Positions 1 to 6,813 are shown, counted from the first letter of the stretch. The stretch: DNA of 7,297 bases from SAT2750 sp964476375 (GCA_964476375.1 CAYYZW010000257.1:1-7297), one strand, 5' to 3'. A program made the numbers and translations. Notes: generated by a model from the letters alone, not told the origin.

Positions 1-685
1 CCTGTCCCATGCTTGCCCAGACATCCGTGTAGACCGCGGTGGCTCCCTTGACCGCTTCTCGTGGATCACTGGTCTGCTGGAAATCCACATCCGGATACTG
101 CTCTCCCACTCGCTCCAGTAGCGGATCATCAAAAAAGTACCCTGTGGGGCAGGCAAGAGACATGGAAACACCGAGCAATCCACAGGCAATGACGAGGCTT
201 CGGGCGACATTATTGGCATCCCCCACGAAGGCCAGCTTCTGGTCCTGGAGACCTCCATGGATTTCATGGATGGTCATCAGGTCCGCCAGTGCCTGGCAGG
301 GATGACACCAGTCTGTCAGGGCGTTGATCACCGGGCAGGAGGCATGCTCTGAAAGTGTGACGACATCCTCATGGGCCTTGGCCCGGCAGGCAATAACGTC
401 CACATAGGCACTCAGAACACCGCTGAAATCCTTTAGCGACTCCCGCTTGCCAAATCCAACATCGTCCGCCAGGAAAACCGTGTCCCCGCCGAGCTGGTTC
501 ATCCCAGCTTCAAAGCTGACCCGCGTCCGCAGCGAGGGTTTCTGGAACAGCAATGCCAGTGTCCGTCCAACCAGTGGCCGGGATTGTGAACCGTGCTGGT
601 ACTCTCGCTTGACTTCCATCGCCAGTCGAAGGACCTCCCGGGCCTCCTCGCGGGACAGATCGGCAAGGGAAAGAAAATGTCGCAT
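1..685 (-). CDS. argF: Ornithine carbamoyltransferase, C-terminal end cut off by the window edge
   Basis: Transfers the carbamoyl group of carbamoyl phosphate to ornithine, giving citrulline; a cytoplasmic step of arginine synthesis. I translated the minus strand from the ATG at 685-683 and it stays open for 228 codons to the window edge. The family normally has a little over 300 residues, so roughly the last quarter is missing. Seen: the carbamoyl-phosphate motif SLRTR (residues 51-55), GKRES (79-83), HPCQ (128-131), the GDANNVARSL stretch (155-164), and DVWASMG (221-227). The D-x-x-x-S-M-G pattern is the ornithine-binding signature and argues against an acetyl- or succinylornithine carbamoyltransferase. 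The start is supported by GGAG at 698-695, nine bases upstream. It lies 26 bases after the argD stop and is surely the third gene of the argBDF operon. Confidence 0.95.
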   Translation of the reverse strand, partial: MRHFLSLADLSREEAREVLRLAMEVKREYQHGSQSRPLVGRTLALLFQKPSLRTRVSFEAGMNQLGGDTVFLADDVGFGKRESLKDFSGVLSAYVDVIACRAKAHEDVVTLSEHASCPVINALTDWCHPCQALADLMTIHEIHGGLQDQKLAFVGDANNVARSLVIACGLLGVSMSLACPTGYFFDDPLLERVGEQYPDVDFQQTSDPREAVKGATAVYTDVWASMGQ

Positions 686-711
686 GGCTGTTTTCTCCAC
701 TCCACAACGGG

Positions 712-1914
712 TCAGGGCTGCAGGGACTCCACGATCCGGCAGAGAATCTCGCTTCCCTGTTCTGCTTCATCATCTGTCAGGTTCATGGCCGGAAGCAGGC
801 GGATCACATTCCCCTGGGTGCAATTCAGAAGTAGTTTTTCCTGCATGCACTTCTCCACCACCTGGGCGCCCTCCAGGTCCAGTTCAATCCCGACCATCAT
901 CCCGACGACCCGGACCTCACGGACCCAGGAACAACGACCTGCCAGATCCGAGAAACAGGATCGAAAGTGATCCGCCAGGCGACCCACGTTTTCCAGCAGG
1001 TTCTCTCTCTCGATCATCTCCAGGCTGGCCACACCTGCGGCAGCCGCGATCGGGTTACCACCAAAGGTCGCAGCATGCATACCAGGCCGAAGGCTGGGAG
1101 CAATCTCGGCCGTGGTCAACATGGCACCACCAGCAACTCCACCGCAGAGGGACTTGGCAAGTGTCATCACGTCGGGAGTCACATCAAAGTGCTGGTAACC
1201 AAACCACTGGCCGGTCCGACCACAGCCGGTCTGCACCTCATCAAAAATCAAAAGTAGCTCATGTTCATCCGCCAGTTCCCTGAGACCCTGGAGAAATCCA
1301 TCGGGGGGAATTCGGACTCCGCCTTCTCCCTGGATCGGTTCCACCATCAAGGCACATGTCTCCTCGTCGATCAGGGACCGCACGGTCTCCAGGTCACCGA
1401 AAGGAGCATAATGAAAACCGGCGATCAGGGGGCCAAGGCCTTCATGGTATTTCGGCTGTGCGGTCGCGGTCGTGGTCGCCAGCGTCCTGCCGTGAAAACC
1501 ACCGGTAAAAGTGATGATCTTGTAGCGGCCGGCAGGGCCATGAAGTCGTGCCAGCTTGATCGCTGCCTCGTTGGCTTCAGCGCCACTATTACAGAAAAAA
1601 GCCTGCCCTCCGAAACTTCGATCCGAAAGCATCTGTGCCCAGCGTCCCTGGATTTCCATGTGCCAGGAGTTAGGGACATGAATCAGGGTTGCAACCTGCT
1701 TCTGAACCGCTTCCACCACTCCCGGCGGGCAATGCCCAAGCAAATTACAGCCCCAGCCTGGAAACAGATCCAGGTAACGGTTCCCCTCGCTATCCCAGAC
1801 GCTGGATCCTTCTCCCCGGACCAGGTTGATCGGGTAACGCCCATAATTGGGAACCACGTAACGGGCAAAAAGATCTACCGTTTCCTTGGAACTGAGGTTC
1901 TGGATCGTGGCCAT
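712..1914 (-). CDS. argD: Acetylornithine aminotransferase (class III, PLP-dependent)
   Basis: Interconverts N-acetylglutamate 5-semialdehyde and N-acetylornithine with glutamate as amino donor, in the cytoplasm. The 400-residue length is normal for the family. Seen: SGAEANE (110-116), which helps bind the PLP phosphate; GGFHGRT (138-144); EPIQGEGG (192-199); FDEVQTG (224-230) with the Asp that contacts the pyridine nitrogen; and TLAKSLCGG (251-259), whose Lys254 should form the Schiff base. The segment TFGGNP (283-288) is also typical. The start ATG at 1914 has GGAG nine bases upstream (1927-1924). An 84-base gap separates it from argB; I see only a weak 5-base-pair hairpin there. Class III transaminases share these motifs, so the substrate is assigned mainly from the position between argB and argF. 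Confidence 0.93.
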   Translation of the reverse strand: MATIQNLSSKETVDLFARYVVPNYGRYPINLVRGEGSSVWDSEGNRYLDLFPGWGCNLLGHCPPGVVEAVQKQVATLIHVPNSWHMEIQGRWAQMLSDRSFGGQAFFCNSGAEANEAAIKLARLHGPAGRYKIITFTGGFHGRTLATTTATAQPKYHEGLGPLIAGFHYAPFGDLETVRSLIDEETCALMVEPIQGEGGVRIPPDGFLQGLRELADEHELLLIFDEVQTGCGRTGQWFGYQHFDVTPDVMTLAKSLCGGVAGGAMLTTAEIAPSLRPGMHAATFGGNPIAAAAGVASLEMIERENLLENVGRLADHFRSCFSDLAGRCSWVREVRVVGMMVGIELDLEGAQVVEKCMQEKLLLNCTQGNVIRLLPAMNLTDDEAEQGSEILCRIVESLQP

Positions 1915-1998
1915 CTGTTTTCTCTCCGTGCAATGGACAGCGTTTGGTTTTACTAGAGACCCGTTTTCACTCCAGCGGGTTCGGCCAGAGCCCTGGAC

Positions 1999-2889
1999 CT
2001 ATGTGGCCTCATCGCCGGGACGCGTGATTTGTGTACCCACACCGGCCGTGGTGTAAACTTCCAGTAATAGCGAATGCCGAATGCGGCCATCAATGATGTG
2101 TACCTTGCCGACCCCTTTCTCCAGCGTTTCCAGGCAGGCTTCCACCTTGGGAATCATCCCTTCCTCGATAACACCCTCTGCAATGAGCTGACGTGCCTGT
2201 TCCGGAACCAGCGTATCAATCTGGGACTCCGGGTCATCGCGGTCTCGCCTGACACCGTTCACATCACTAACAAACACCAGCTTCTCCGCCCCCAGCAACT
2301 GGGCGACCGCGGTAGCCGCCGTATCCCCGTTGACGTTGTATTTCTGCCCTTCTGCATCGGAACACATGGAGGGAATCACAGGGATGGTACCGGCATAAGT
2401 CAGATTTTCGACAACGGCCCTGTCCATATCCGTTACCCTGCCGACAAATCCTAACTCGATAGATTCCCCTTCGACCTTGATATCCGCAGGACCACCAAAG
2501 AGGACATTCGTCCCCTGGAAGTTCAATGTCATGGCACGTCCCCCAAGATCCTCCAGCTGGCTTGCGAGCCATTGATTGGTCTCCACCGAAAGCACCTGTT
2601 CGACCACGTCCAGGGTCTGCTTGTCCGTGACTCGTCGTCCATGAAGAAAACGGGTTTCGATACCCGCCTCCTCCAGGGCCTGGGTGATTGCCGGTCCACC
2701 TCCGTGGACAATCACTGGTCGCATGCCGACTGTCTCCATGAAAACGATATCCAGCAGGACATGCCGTAGCGCATCGGCATCCCCCATGAGACTTCCACCC
2801 AGTTTGATGACCGTGGTCGTACCACGAAACTGGCGGATCCATCCCAGTGCCTCGATCAGCGTATCGGCCTTGCGAATGGCCTCTTGCAC
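1999..2889 (-). CDS. argB: Acetylglutamate kinase, probably arginine-sensitive type
   Basis: Phosphorylates N-acetylglutamate with ATP, the second step of arginine synthesis. It is a 296-residue amino-acid-kinase fold protein. Seen: the ATP-site KLGGS (29-33), HGGGP (62-66), the substrate region around NVNGDTAA (185-192), and GMIPK (244-248) with the conserved Lys248. Residues 7-22 (ADTLIEALGWIRQFRG region) form an extra N-terminal helix, and the C-terminal part carries HSLLLE followed by TTAGVGTQI. In this family those two features mark the hexameric, arginine-inhibited enzymes, so feedback control by arginine is inferred. The start codon is GTG at 2889-2887, with GGAG (2900-2897) seven bases upstream. 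It is the first gene of argBDF and is transcribed from the promoter at 3029-3058. argJ and argC are not adjacent. Confidence 0.95.
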   Translation of the reverse strand: MQEAIRKADTLIEALGWIRQFRGTTTVIKLGGSLMGDADALRHVLLDIVFMETVGMRPVIVHGGGPAITQALEEAGIETRFLHGRRVTDKQTLDVVEQVLSVETNQWLASQLEDLGGRAMTLNFQGTNVLFGGPADIKVEGESIELGFVGRVTDMDRAVVENLTYAGTIPVIPSMCSDAEGQKYNVNGDTAATAVAQLLGAEKLVFVSDVNGVRRDRDDPESQIDTLVPEQARQLIAEGVIEEGMIPKVEACLETLEKGVGKVHIIDGRIRHSLLLEVYTTAGVGTQITRPGDEAT

Positions 2890-2992
2890 AGGTTCTCTCC
2901 GATGATCACCAACCCGCTTCCATCATCCTGGGATGGCAAACAGACGTGCTGATGGCAACCCCCACCTGGCTCGGGAAGAGGCGATCCAGGGC

Positions 2993-3019
2993 CCCCGGTG
3001 TCATTTTCTGTCACCGGGG
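2993..3019 (-). promoter_or_regulatory. Inverted repeat at the predicted 5' end of the argBDF transcript
   Basis: The arms CCCCGGTG (2993-3000) and CACCGGGG (3012-3019) pair perfectly over eight bases. After one T-T mismatch (3001/3011) two more pairs form (3002-3003 with 3009-3010), leaving a five-base loop TTTTC. It begins only a few bases after the start site predicted from the -10 box, so it could be an operator overlapping +1 or an RNA hairpin at the 5' end of the leader. No T-run follows on either strand and it sits between divergent genes, so a terminator is unlikely. It does not resemble the AT-rich ARG box of ArgR. The structure is seen; its role is inferred. Confidence 0.5.
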
Positions 3020-3028
3020 AAGCTGGTT

Positions 3029-3058
3029 ATTCTAGGTTTGCGAACACGGAATTGTCAA
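3029..3058 (-). promoter_or_regulatory. Sigma-70-type promoter for argBDF
   Basis: Read on the minus strand, a perfect -35 TTGACA (3058-3053) is followed after 18 bases by TAGAAT (3034-3029), which matches the -10 consensus at five of six positions. Transcription should start near 3022, giving a leader of about 130 bases before the argB GTG. It is the best promoter match I found in the window. Confidence 0.65.
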
Positions 3059-3088
3059 CGAACCGCGCATTCCAATGGCCCCCATGCC

Positions 3089-3118
3089 TTGTCATCCTGA
3101 CTACCGAGAAGATATCCT
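3089..3118 (+). promoter_or_regulatory. Possible promoter for the glmU-like gene and prs
   Basis: TTGTCA (3089-3094) is followed after 18 bases by TATCCT (3113-3118), a 5/6 and a 4/6 match. Transcription from it would start near 3125, which fits a coding start at 3164 or 3176 rather than at 3122. The match is modest. Confidence 0.3.
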
Positions 3119-3175
3119 TGGATGAACGGGATTGCCGCTGAAGCTCGACACATGATCGGCAGGATGAAAGCCTCG

Positions 3176-3919
3176 ATGACGGCACGACGAGCAATTGTAC
3201 TGGCAGCCGGAAAGGGATCGCGAATGGATAGCGATCTGCCCAAAGTGCTTGCCATGGCCCAGGGAAAAACACTCCTTGAGCATGTACTGGACGCACTCAG
3301 CCAGGCGGGGGTTTCTCTCTCCCTGGTTGTTGTCGGCTACCAGGCGGAACGTGTGAAAGAACAGCTTCACGACCGCCACGATGTGACATTTGTCCTGCAA
3401 AAGGAACAACGCGGAACTGGCCATGCTGTCCAGGTCTGTGAAACGGAACTCATCCATATCGATGGGCCAGTGCTGGTCGTGGCAGGGGATTCACCCATGA
3501 TTCAGCCGGAAACGATCGAGGAGATGTTCGAGTATTACCTTGAGCATCATCCTGCCTGCATTATCGGGACCCTGCAGGTGCCGAACCCGGAGGGGCTGGG
3601 ACGAATCGTGAGAGATACGCAGGGTGATTTCCAGGCAATTGTTGAACAGAAGGATGCCACTGCTGACCAGCGGGCGATTAAGGAGGTCAACATGAGTACC
3701 TACCTGTTCGATGCCTGCCAACTGCGTTCTGCCCTCTCCAGGCTGGAGACGGAGAACAGCCAGTCCGAATACTACCTGACAGACTGTCCCGGCATCCTCA
3801 AGGCAGACGGCCACGATGTTACCGCCCTGGATATCCTCAAGCCGTGTGAAGGCTTAAGCGTGAACACACCAGAACAGCTTCAAAAGGTGGAAGCGGTCAT
3901 GAAAAGGATGGGTTATTAG
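3176..3919 (+). CDS. glmU: Stand-alone UDP-GlcNAc pyrophosphorylase (GlmU N-terminal domain only)
   Basis: Predicted to join UTP and N-acetylglucosamine 1-phosphate to UDP-GlcNAc, the precursor of peptidoglycan and lipid A sugars. From the ATG at 3176 the protein has 247 residues. Seen, in E. coli GlmU order: LAAGKGSRM near the N-terminus (nucleotide loop), LPKVL, QKEQRGTGHA (uridine pocket), AGDSP (metal-binding Asp, GDVP in E. coli), GLGRI, VEQKDA, KEVNMS, SEYYLTD, and SVNTPEQL (the metal-binding Asn region). It ends just after this domain, so the left-handed beta-helix acetyltransferase half of bifunctional GlmU is absent. Earlier in-frame ATGs lie at 3122, 3152 and 3164; 3176 is preferred because homologues start a few residues before the loop and AGGA lies 11 bases upstream. 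The stop TAG touches the prs ATG. A related sugar nucleotidyltransferase with another substrate cannot be ruled out. Confidence 0.85.
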   Translation: MTARRAIVLAAGKGSRMDSDLPKVLAMAQGKTLLEHVLDALSQAGVSLSLVVVGYQAERVKEQLHDRHDVTFVLQKEQRGTGHAVQVCETELIHIDGPVLVVAGDSPMIQPETIEEMFEYYLEHHPACIIGTLQVPNPEGLGRIVRDTQGDFQAIVEQKDATADQRAIKEVNMSTYLFDACQLRSALSRLETENSQSEYYLTDCPGILKADGHDVTALDILKPCEGLSVNTPEQLQKVEAVMKRMGY

Positions 3920-4882
3920 ATGCGTGAACTGAAAATATTCAGTGGCAGAGCAAACCAGAAACTGGCCGATGACATCTGTGGATTCCTCCATCTGCCGGTC
4001 GGACAGATTTCCTTGAGCACCTTTCCCGATGGGGAGAAGCACTGCAAGATCGAGGAAGATGTACGAGGCCGCGACGTGTTCCTGGTTCAGCCTACCTGCC
4101 CGCCGGTCAACGACAACTTGATGGAACTGTTGATCATGATCGACAGTTGCAAGCGTGCCAGTGCTTCTCGCATCACTGCCGTGATTCCGTACTTTGGTTA
4201 TGCCCGGTCCGACCGCAAGGATGAAGGGCGAGTACCGATCACTGCCAAGCTCTGTGCCAACCTGATCACGCGGGCCGGGGCTGACCGCGTTCTCACCATG
4301 GACCTGCATGCTGCCCAGATCCAGGGTTTCTTTGATGTGCCGGTGGACCACCTCTATGCCGCCCCGGTTCTGAACGATCATTTTCGAAAAATGAACCTCT
4401 CACCGGATGAGATCGTGGTCGTCAGCCCCGACGAGGGAAGCATCAAGCGGGCGATCGGGCACGTCCAGCGATTAGGAGGGAAGCTGGCAATCGTCGACAA
4501 GAGGCGGGCCAGTGCCATGGAAACCACACAGGAGAACATCATCGGGGGGCCAATTGAGGGCCGGGTCGCACTGATGTTTGACGACATGATTAGCACTGCC
4601 GGTTCGATCTGCGGCGCTGCCCAGCTGGTACAGGATGCCGGCGCCCGGGAAATCCATGTCGCCGCCTCTCACGGTGTATTCTGTGGGCCTGCCATCGAAC
4701 GAATCCAGCAAGCACCCATTACCAGCATGGTCGTTACCGACAGCATCACCATCGATGAAGATAAAAAGATTCCCCAAATCAAGGTGCTGACAATCGCCAC
4801 GTTACTGGCGGAAGCGATCAAACGTATCCACCACGACCAGTCGATCAGCGCGATCTTTGCCAACCCCGATGAGTCAAGCTAA
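3920..4882 (+). CDS. prs: Ribose-phosphate pyrophosphokinase (PRPP synthetase)
   Basis: Moves the pyrophosphate of ATP onto ribose 5-phosphate to give PRPP for purine, pyrimidine, histidine, tryptophan and NAD synthesis. It has 320 residues, the usual length of class I enzymes. Seen: FPDGE (35-39), YFGYARSDRK (91-100), the metal-binding DLHAAQIQGFF (128-138), SPDEG (169-173), the catalytic-loop KRR (194-196), and the PRPP loop DDMISTAGS (221-229). In E. coli the PRPP loop reads DDMIDTGGT; here Ser225 stands where Asp224 binds ribose phosphate. The start ATG follows the previous stop with no gap, and AAGGA (3904-3908) lies inside the upstream gene, so translation is probably coupled. prs converges with the groES gene; the 28-base space between them shows no clear terminator. 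Confidence 0.96.
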   Translation: MRELKIFSGRANQKLADDICGFLHLPVGQISLSTFPDGEKHCKIEEDVRGRDVFLVQPTCPPVNDNLMELLIMIDSCKRASASRITAVIPYFGYARSDRKDEGRVPITAKLCANLITRAGADRVLTMDLHAAQIQGFFDVPVDHLYAAPVLNDHFRKMNLSPDEIVVVSPDEGSIKRAIGHVQRLGGKLAIVDKRRASAMETTQENIIGGPIEGRVALMFDDMISTAGSICGAAQLVQDAGAREIHVAASHGVFCGPAIERIQQAPITSMVVTDSITIDEDKKIPQIKVLTIATLLAEAIKRIHHDQSISAIFANPDESS

Positions 4883-4910
4883 CACTGCCGGCGGCAAGGA
4901 CAGGTCACCC

Positions 4911-5225
4911 TCAATCAGGATCTGATCGGAAGACGGCAACCACGTCGTCCACCGGGACCACAAAGAGCTGGTTATCCGGTTCGAAATCAACCGGAATAGC
5001 ATTCTTGGGATGGAACAGGATCTTGTCGTACTGACGCAAGGGCACGTCGTCATCATTTTCGATCCGTGTCGAAATCGTCACAATGCGCCCCGTAATCGTG
5101 GGGATCTCTGCGGCATCCGGAAGTGCAATCCCCCCCTTGGTTTCCCGCTTCGGTTCATCCTTGCGAACCAGGACACGGTCACCGATTGGTTCTACCGTTT
5201 CCAGCGAAGCCTTTTTCTTTGCCAT
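4911..5225 (-). CDS. groES: GroES-family co-chaperonin, divergent form
   Basis: A 104-residue protein of the chaperonin-10 family, which caps the GroEL ring during protein folding in the cytoplasm. Seen: PIGDRVLVRKDE (13-24), the mobile-loop region KRETKGGIALPDAAE (26-40), the glycine of TGRIV (45-49), and a final strand VPVDDVVAVF (90-99). The middle is atypical: where GroES usually has a Gly-Asp turn and a glycine-rich roof stretch, this one has QYDKILFHPKN followed by PVDFEPDNQLF. The open frame extends to a TTG at 5261, but the ATG at 5225 followed by AKKK fits the family start better; its ribosome binding site is weak. There is no groEL beside it and no CIRCE repeat upstream. It is probably one of several GroES paralogues, and partner choice is unknown. 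Confidence 0.85.
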   Translation of the reverse strand: MAKKKASLETVEPIGDRVLVRKDEPKRETKGGIALPDAAEIPTITGRIVTISTRIENDDDVPLRQYDKILFHPKNAIPVDFEPDNQLFVVPVDDVVAVFRSDPD

Positions 5226-5520
5226 CGACTCACGCCCCAATCCAAAACCACACACAGCCAATTGAATGTTAGCCTACTGACTCAAAAATGTTTCGACAAG
5301 TGACCTGAATGGGCAACAATCGCTCCCCTGGAATAGCCGCTGCCAGCCACTTTTGCAGTTCACTGGACAGGCCCCGGTGGCCTTGTATTTAACCGACTTT
5401 GTGCCAAAATAGGCTCTTTGGTAAACAGTTGATGCATGTGACCGGGAGCTTCGAGACATTTCTCCTGGTACAGCGACACACGCTACCAACCCAAAATGTG
5501 TCAAAAGGACGTGGGCGACA
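5226..5520. other. Divergent intergenic region between groES and rplY
   Basis: About 295 bases with no convincing gene. It should hold the promoters of both neighbours. Weak candidates are TTGTAT (5383-5388) with CAAAAT (5405-5410) toward rplY, and TTGTCG (5299-5294) with TAGGCT (5276-5271) toward groES; neither -10 box is good. A small palindrome with arms AGGCC and GGCCT lies at 5369-5383. The rplY ribosome binding site AAAGGA is at 5504-5509. I see no riboswitch or CIRCE element. Confidence 0.5.
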
Positions 5521-6183
5521 ATGGCAGAACAGCTTCAAGTAGATATCCGTGAAGACCGGGGAACCAAGAACGCTCGTCGGCTACGGCAGTCGGGAAAAAC
5601 CCCGGTTATCCTCTACGGACACGGGAAAGAAAATGTGGCCATCTCCATCGACAGCGCGAGTATCCAGGCGGTTATCCGTCGTGGCCAGCGATTGATCGAG
5701 TTAACCGGAGCCGTCAAGGAGAATGCGTTTATTCGCGAGCTCCAGTGGGATACCTATGGCATTAACATATTGCACATGGACCTGACCCGTGTGCTCGAAG
5801 GGGACACGGTCGAAATCGAGGTCTCGGTAGAATTACGAGGAAGTGCACCAGGGGTTTCCAGTGGTGGCGTGGTCAGCCAGTCCATTTACAGCGTTAATCT
5901 TGAATGTCCCGTGATGGATATTCCAGAAAAAATAGAGATCAATATCAATGAGTTGGAACTCGATGAAGTGATCACCATTGCGGATATTGACCTTCCCGGG
6001 AACTGTACACTTTTAAGCGACCCCACGACGGTCGCCGTACAATGCCTACTGCGAATCGAAGAAGAAGACGAAGAAGAAGGTGTGGAAGGGGAGGTTGCGG
6101 AAGATGGTGCGGAAGTGGTCTCTGCCGAACCGGAGTTGATCGGCCGGGCCGATGAAGAAGAAGCGGATGAGGAGGACGGATAG
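5521..6183 (+). CDS. rplY: Large ribosomal subunit protein bL25, long CTC form with acidic tail
   Basis: Binds 5S rRNA on the large ribosomal subunit. The 220-residue protein has two domains: the L25 beta-barrel at about 1-92 (GTKNARRLRQSGKTPVILYG at 14-33, HMDLTRV at 85-91) and the CTC/TL5-type second domain at about 95-178 (RGSAPGVSSGGVV at 106-118, DIPEKIEI at 133-140). E. coli L25 has only the first domain, whereas Bacillus Ctc and Thermus TL5 have both. From residue 180 to 220 the chain is mostly Glu and Asp, with runs such as EEEDEEEG. The ATG at 5521 has AGGA 11 bases upstream. pth follows after 32 bases, so the two are most likely co-transcribed. Confidence 0.96.
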   Translation: MAEQLQVDIREDRGTKNARRLRQSGKTPVILYGHGKENVAISIDSASIQAVIRRGQRLIELTGAVKENAFIRELQWDTYGINILHMDLTRVLEGDTVEIEVSVELRGSAPGVSSGGVVSQSIYSVNLECPVMDIPEKIEININELELDEVITIADIDLPGNCTLLSDPTTVAVQCLLRIEEEDEEEGVEGEVAEDGAEVVSAEPELIGRADEEEADEEDG

Positions 6184-6215
6184 TCGGCCAGGTGTTCCGG
6201 CACGGGGAGCAGGAA

Positions 6216-6788
6216 ATGAAACTGGTCGTTGGTCTTGGAAATCCAGGCCGAGAATACGAAAAGACGCGACACAACATCGGCTGGGAAATCGTCACCGAGG
6301 TGGCACGACGACATGTGACCGGCCGAGCAAAAATACAGTTCGAGGGAGAAACAGCGGAAATGATGATCGATGATCATCGTGGCCTGCTGCTGTTTCCTCA
6401 CACTTTTATGAATGCCAGCGGACGCAGTGTCCACAAGGCATGTGACTACTACGATATAGCACCGGCAGAAATACTGGTTGTCTGTGACGACTTCCAGTTG
6501 CCCCTCACCCAGCTGCGAATGCGGCCGGGAGGGTCGTCCGGTGGCCAGAAAGGACTTAAGGACATCATCCTGCGAATTGGAACGGAGGATTTCTCCCGGC
6601 TTCGCTTCGGGATCGGTTCTCCGCCTCCACGCTGGGACACCGCAGATTATGTCCTGGGGCGATTCAATAAGGATGAAAGAGCAGAAGTGGAACAGGCACT
6701 TGTCGTCGCTGCAGACGCTGTCAGTGACTGGGTGCGACACGATATCGATTACTGTATGAACCGTTACAATGCCTCGACATCCGGTTGA
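6216..6788 (+). CDS. pth: Peptidyl-tRNA hydrolase
   Basis: Cleaves the ester bond of peptidyl-tRNA released from stalled ribosomes, recycling tRNA. It has 190 residues against 194 in E. coli. Seen: VGLGNPG (5-11) with Asn9, TRHNIG (17-22) with catalytic His19, FMNASG (64-69) with Asn66, and CDDFQLP (90-96) with Asp91. The conserved segment that reads GGHGGHNG in E. coli reads GGSSGGQKG here (105-113), so the His-Asn pair is replaced by Gln111-Lys112; the His before Asp91 is Cys. RLRFGIG and YVLGRF follow as usual. An upstream in-frame GTG at 6192 exists, but ATG 6216 has GGAG (6206-6209) six bases before it and fits the family N-terminus. It sits between rplY and rpsF in one operon. Confidence 0.94.
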   Translation: MKLVVGLGNPGREYEKTRHNIGWEIVTEVARRHVTGRAKIQFEGETAEMMIDDHRGLLLFPHTFMNASGRSVHKACDYYDIAPAEILVVCDDFQLPLTQLRMRPGGSSGGQKGLKDIILRIGTEDFSRLRFGIGSPPPRWDTADYVLGRFNKDERAEVEQALVVAADAVSDWVRHDIDYCMNRYNASTSG

Positions 6789-6813
6789 TGGAGCCGGGGC
6801 CAGGAGATTCACC

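Noticed and set aside
447..1283. A 278-residue plus-strand reading frame opposite argF and argD
   Set aside because: It spans the ends of two clearly recognised genes on the other strand, and its product is rich in Ser, Pro and Arg with no family motif. It is an antisense shadow.
1959..1980. Hairpin in the argB-argD gap
   Set aside because: The stem is only five base pairs (ACCCG with CGGGT) around a 12-base loop and has no further support.
3122..3175. Longer N-terminus for the glmU-like protein starting at ATG 3122
   Set aside because: The extra 18 residues do not match the family, no good ribosome binding site precedes that ATG, and the candidate promoter would start transcription just after it. 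It cannot be fully excluded.
4883..4910. Terminator between the convergent prs and groES genes
   Set aside because: Only TGCC-GGC-GGCA (4886-4896) can pair, a four-base stem without a T-run, too weak to call.
5369..5383. Small palindrome AGGCC-CCGGT-GGCCT upstream of rplY
   Set aside because: A five-base-pair stem in GC-rich DNA is expected by chance, and nothing around it marks an operator or terminator.
5886..6812. A 308-residue minus-strand reading frame opposite rplY and pth
   Set aside because: It covers parts of two conserved genes, and its Ser-rich run is the reverse of the Glu codons in the L25 tail.
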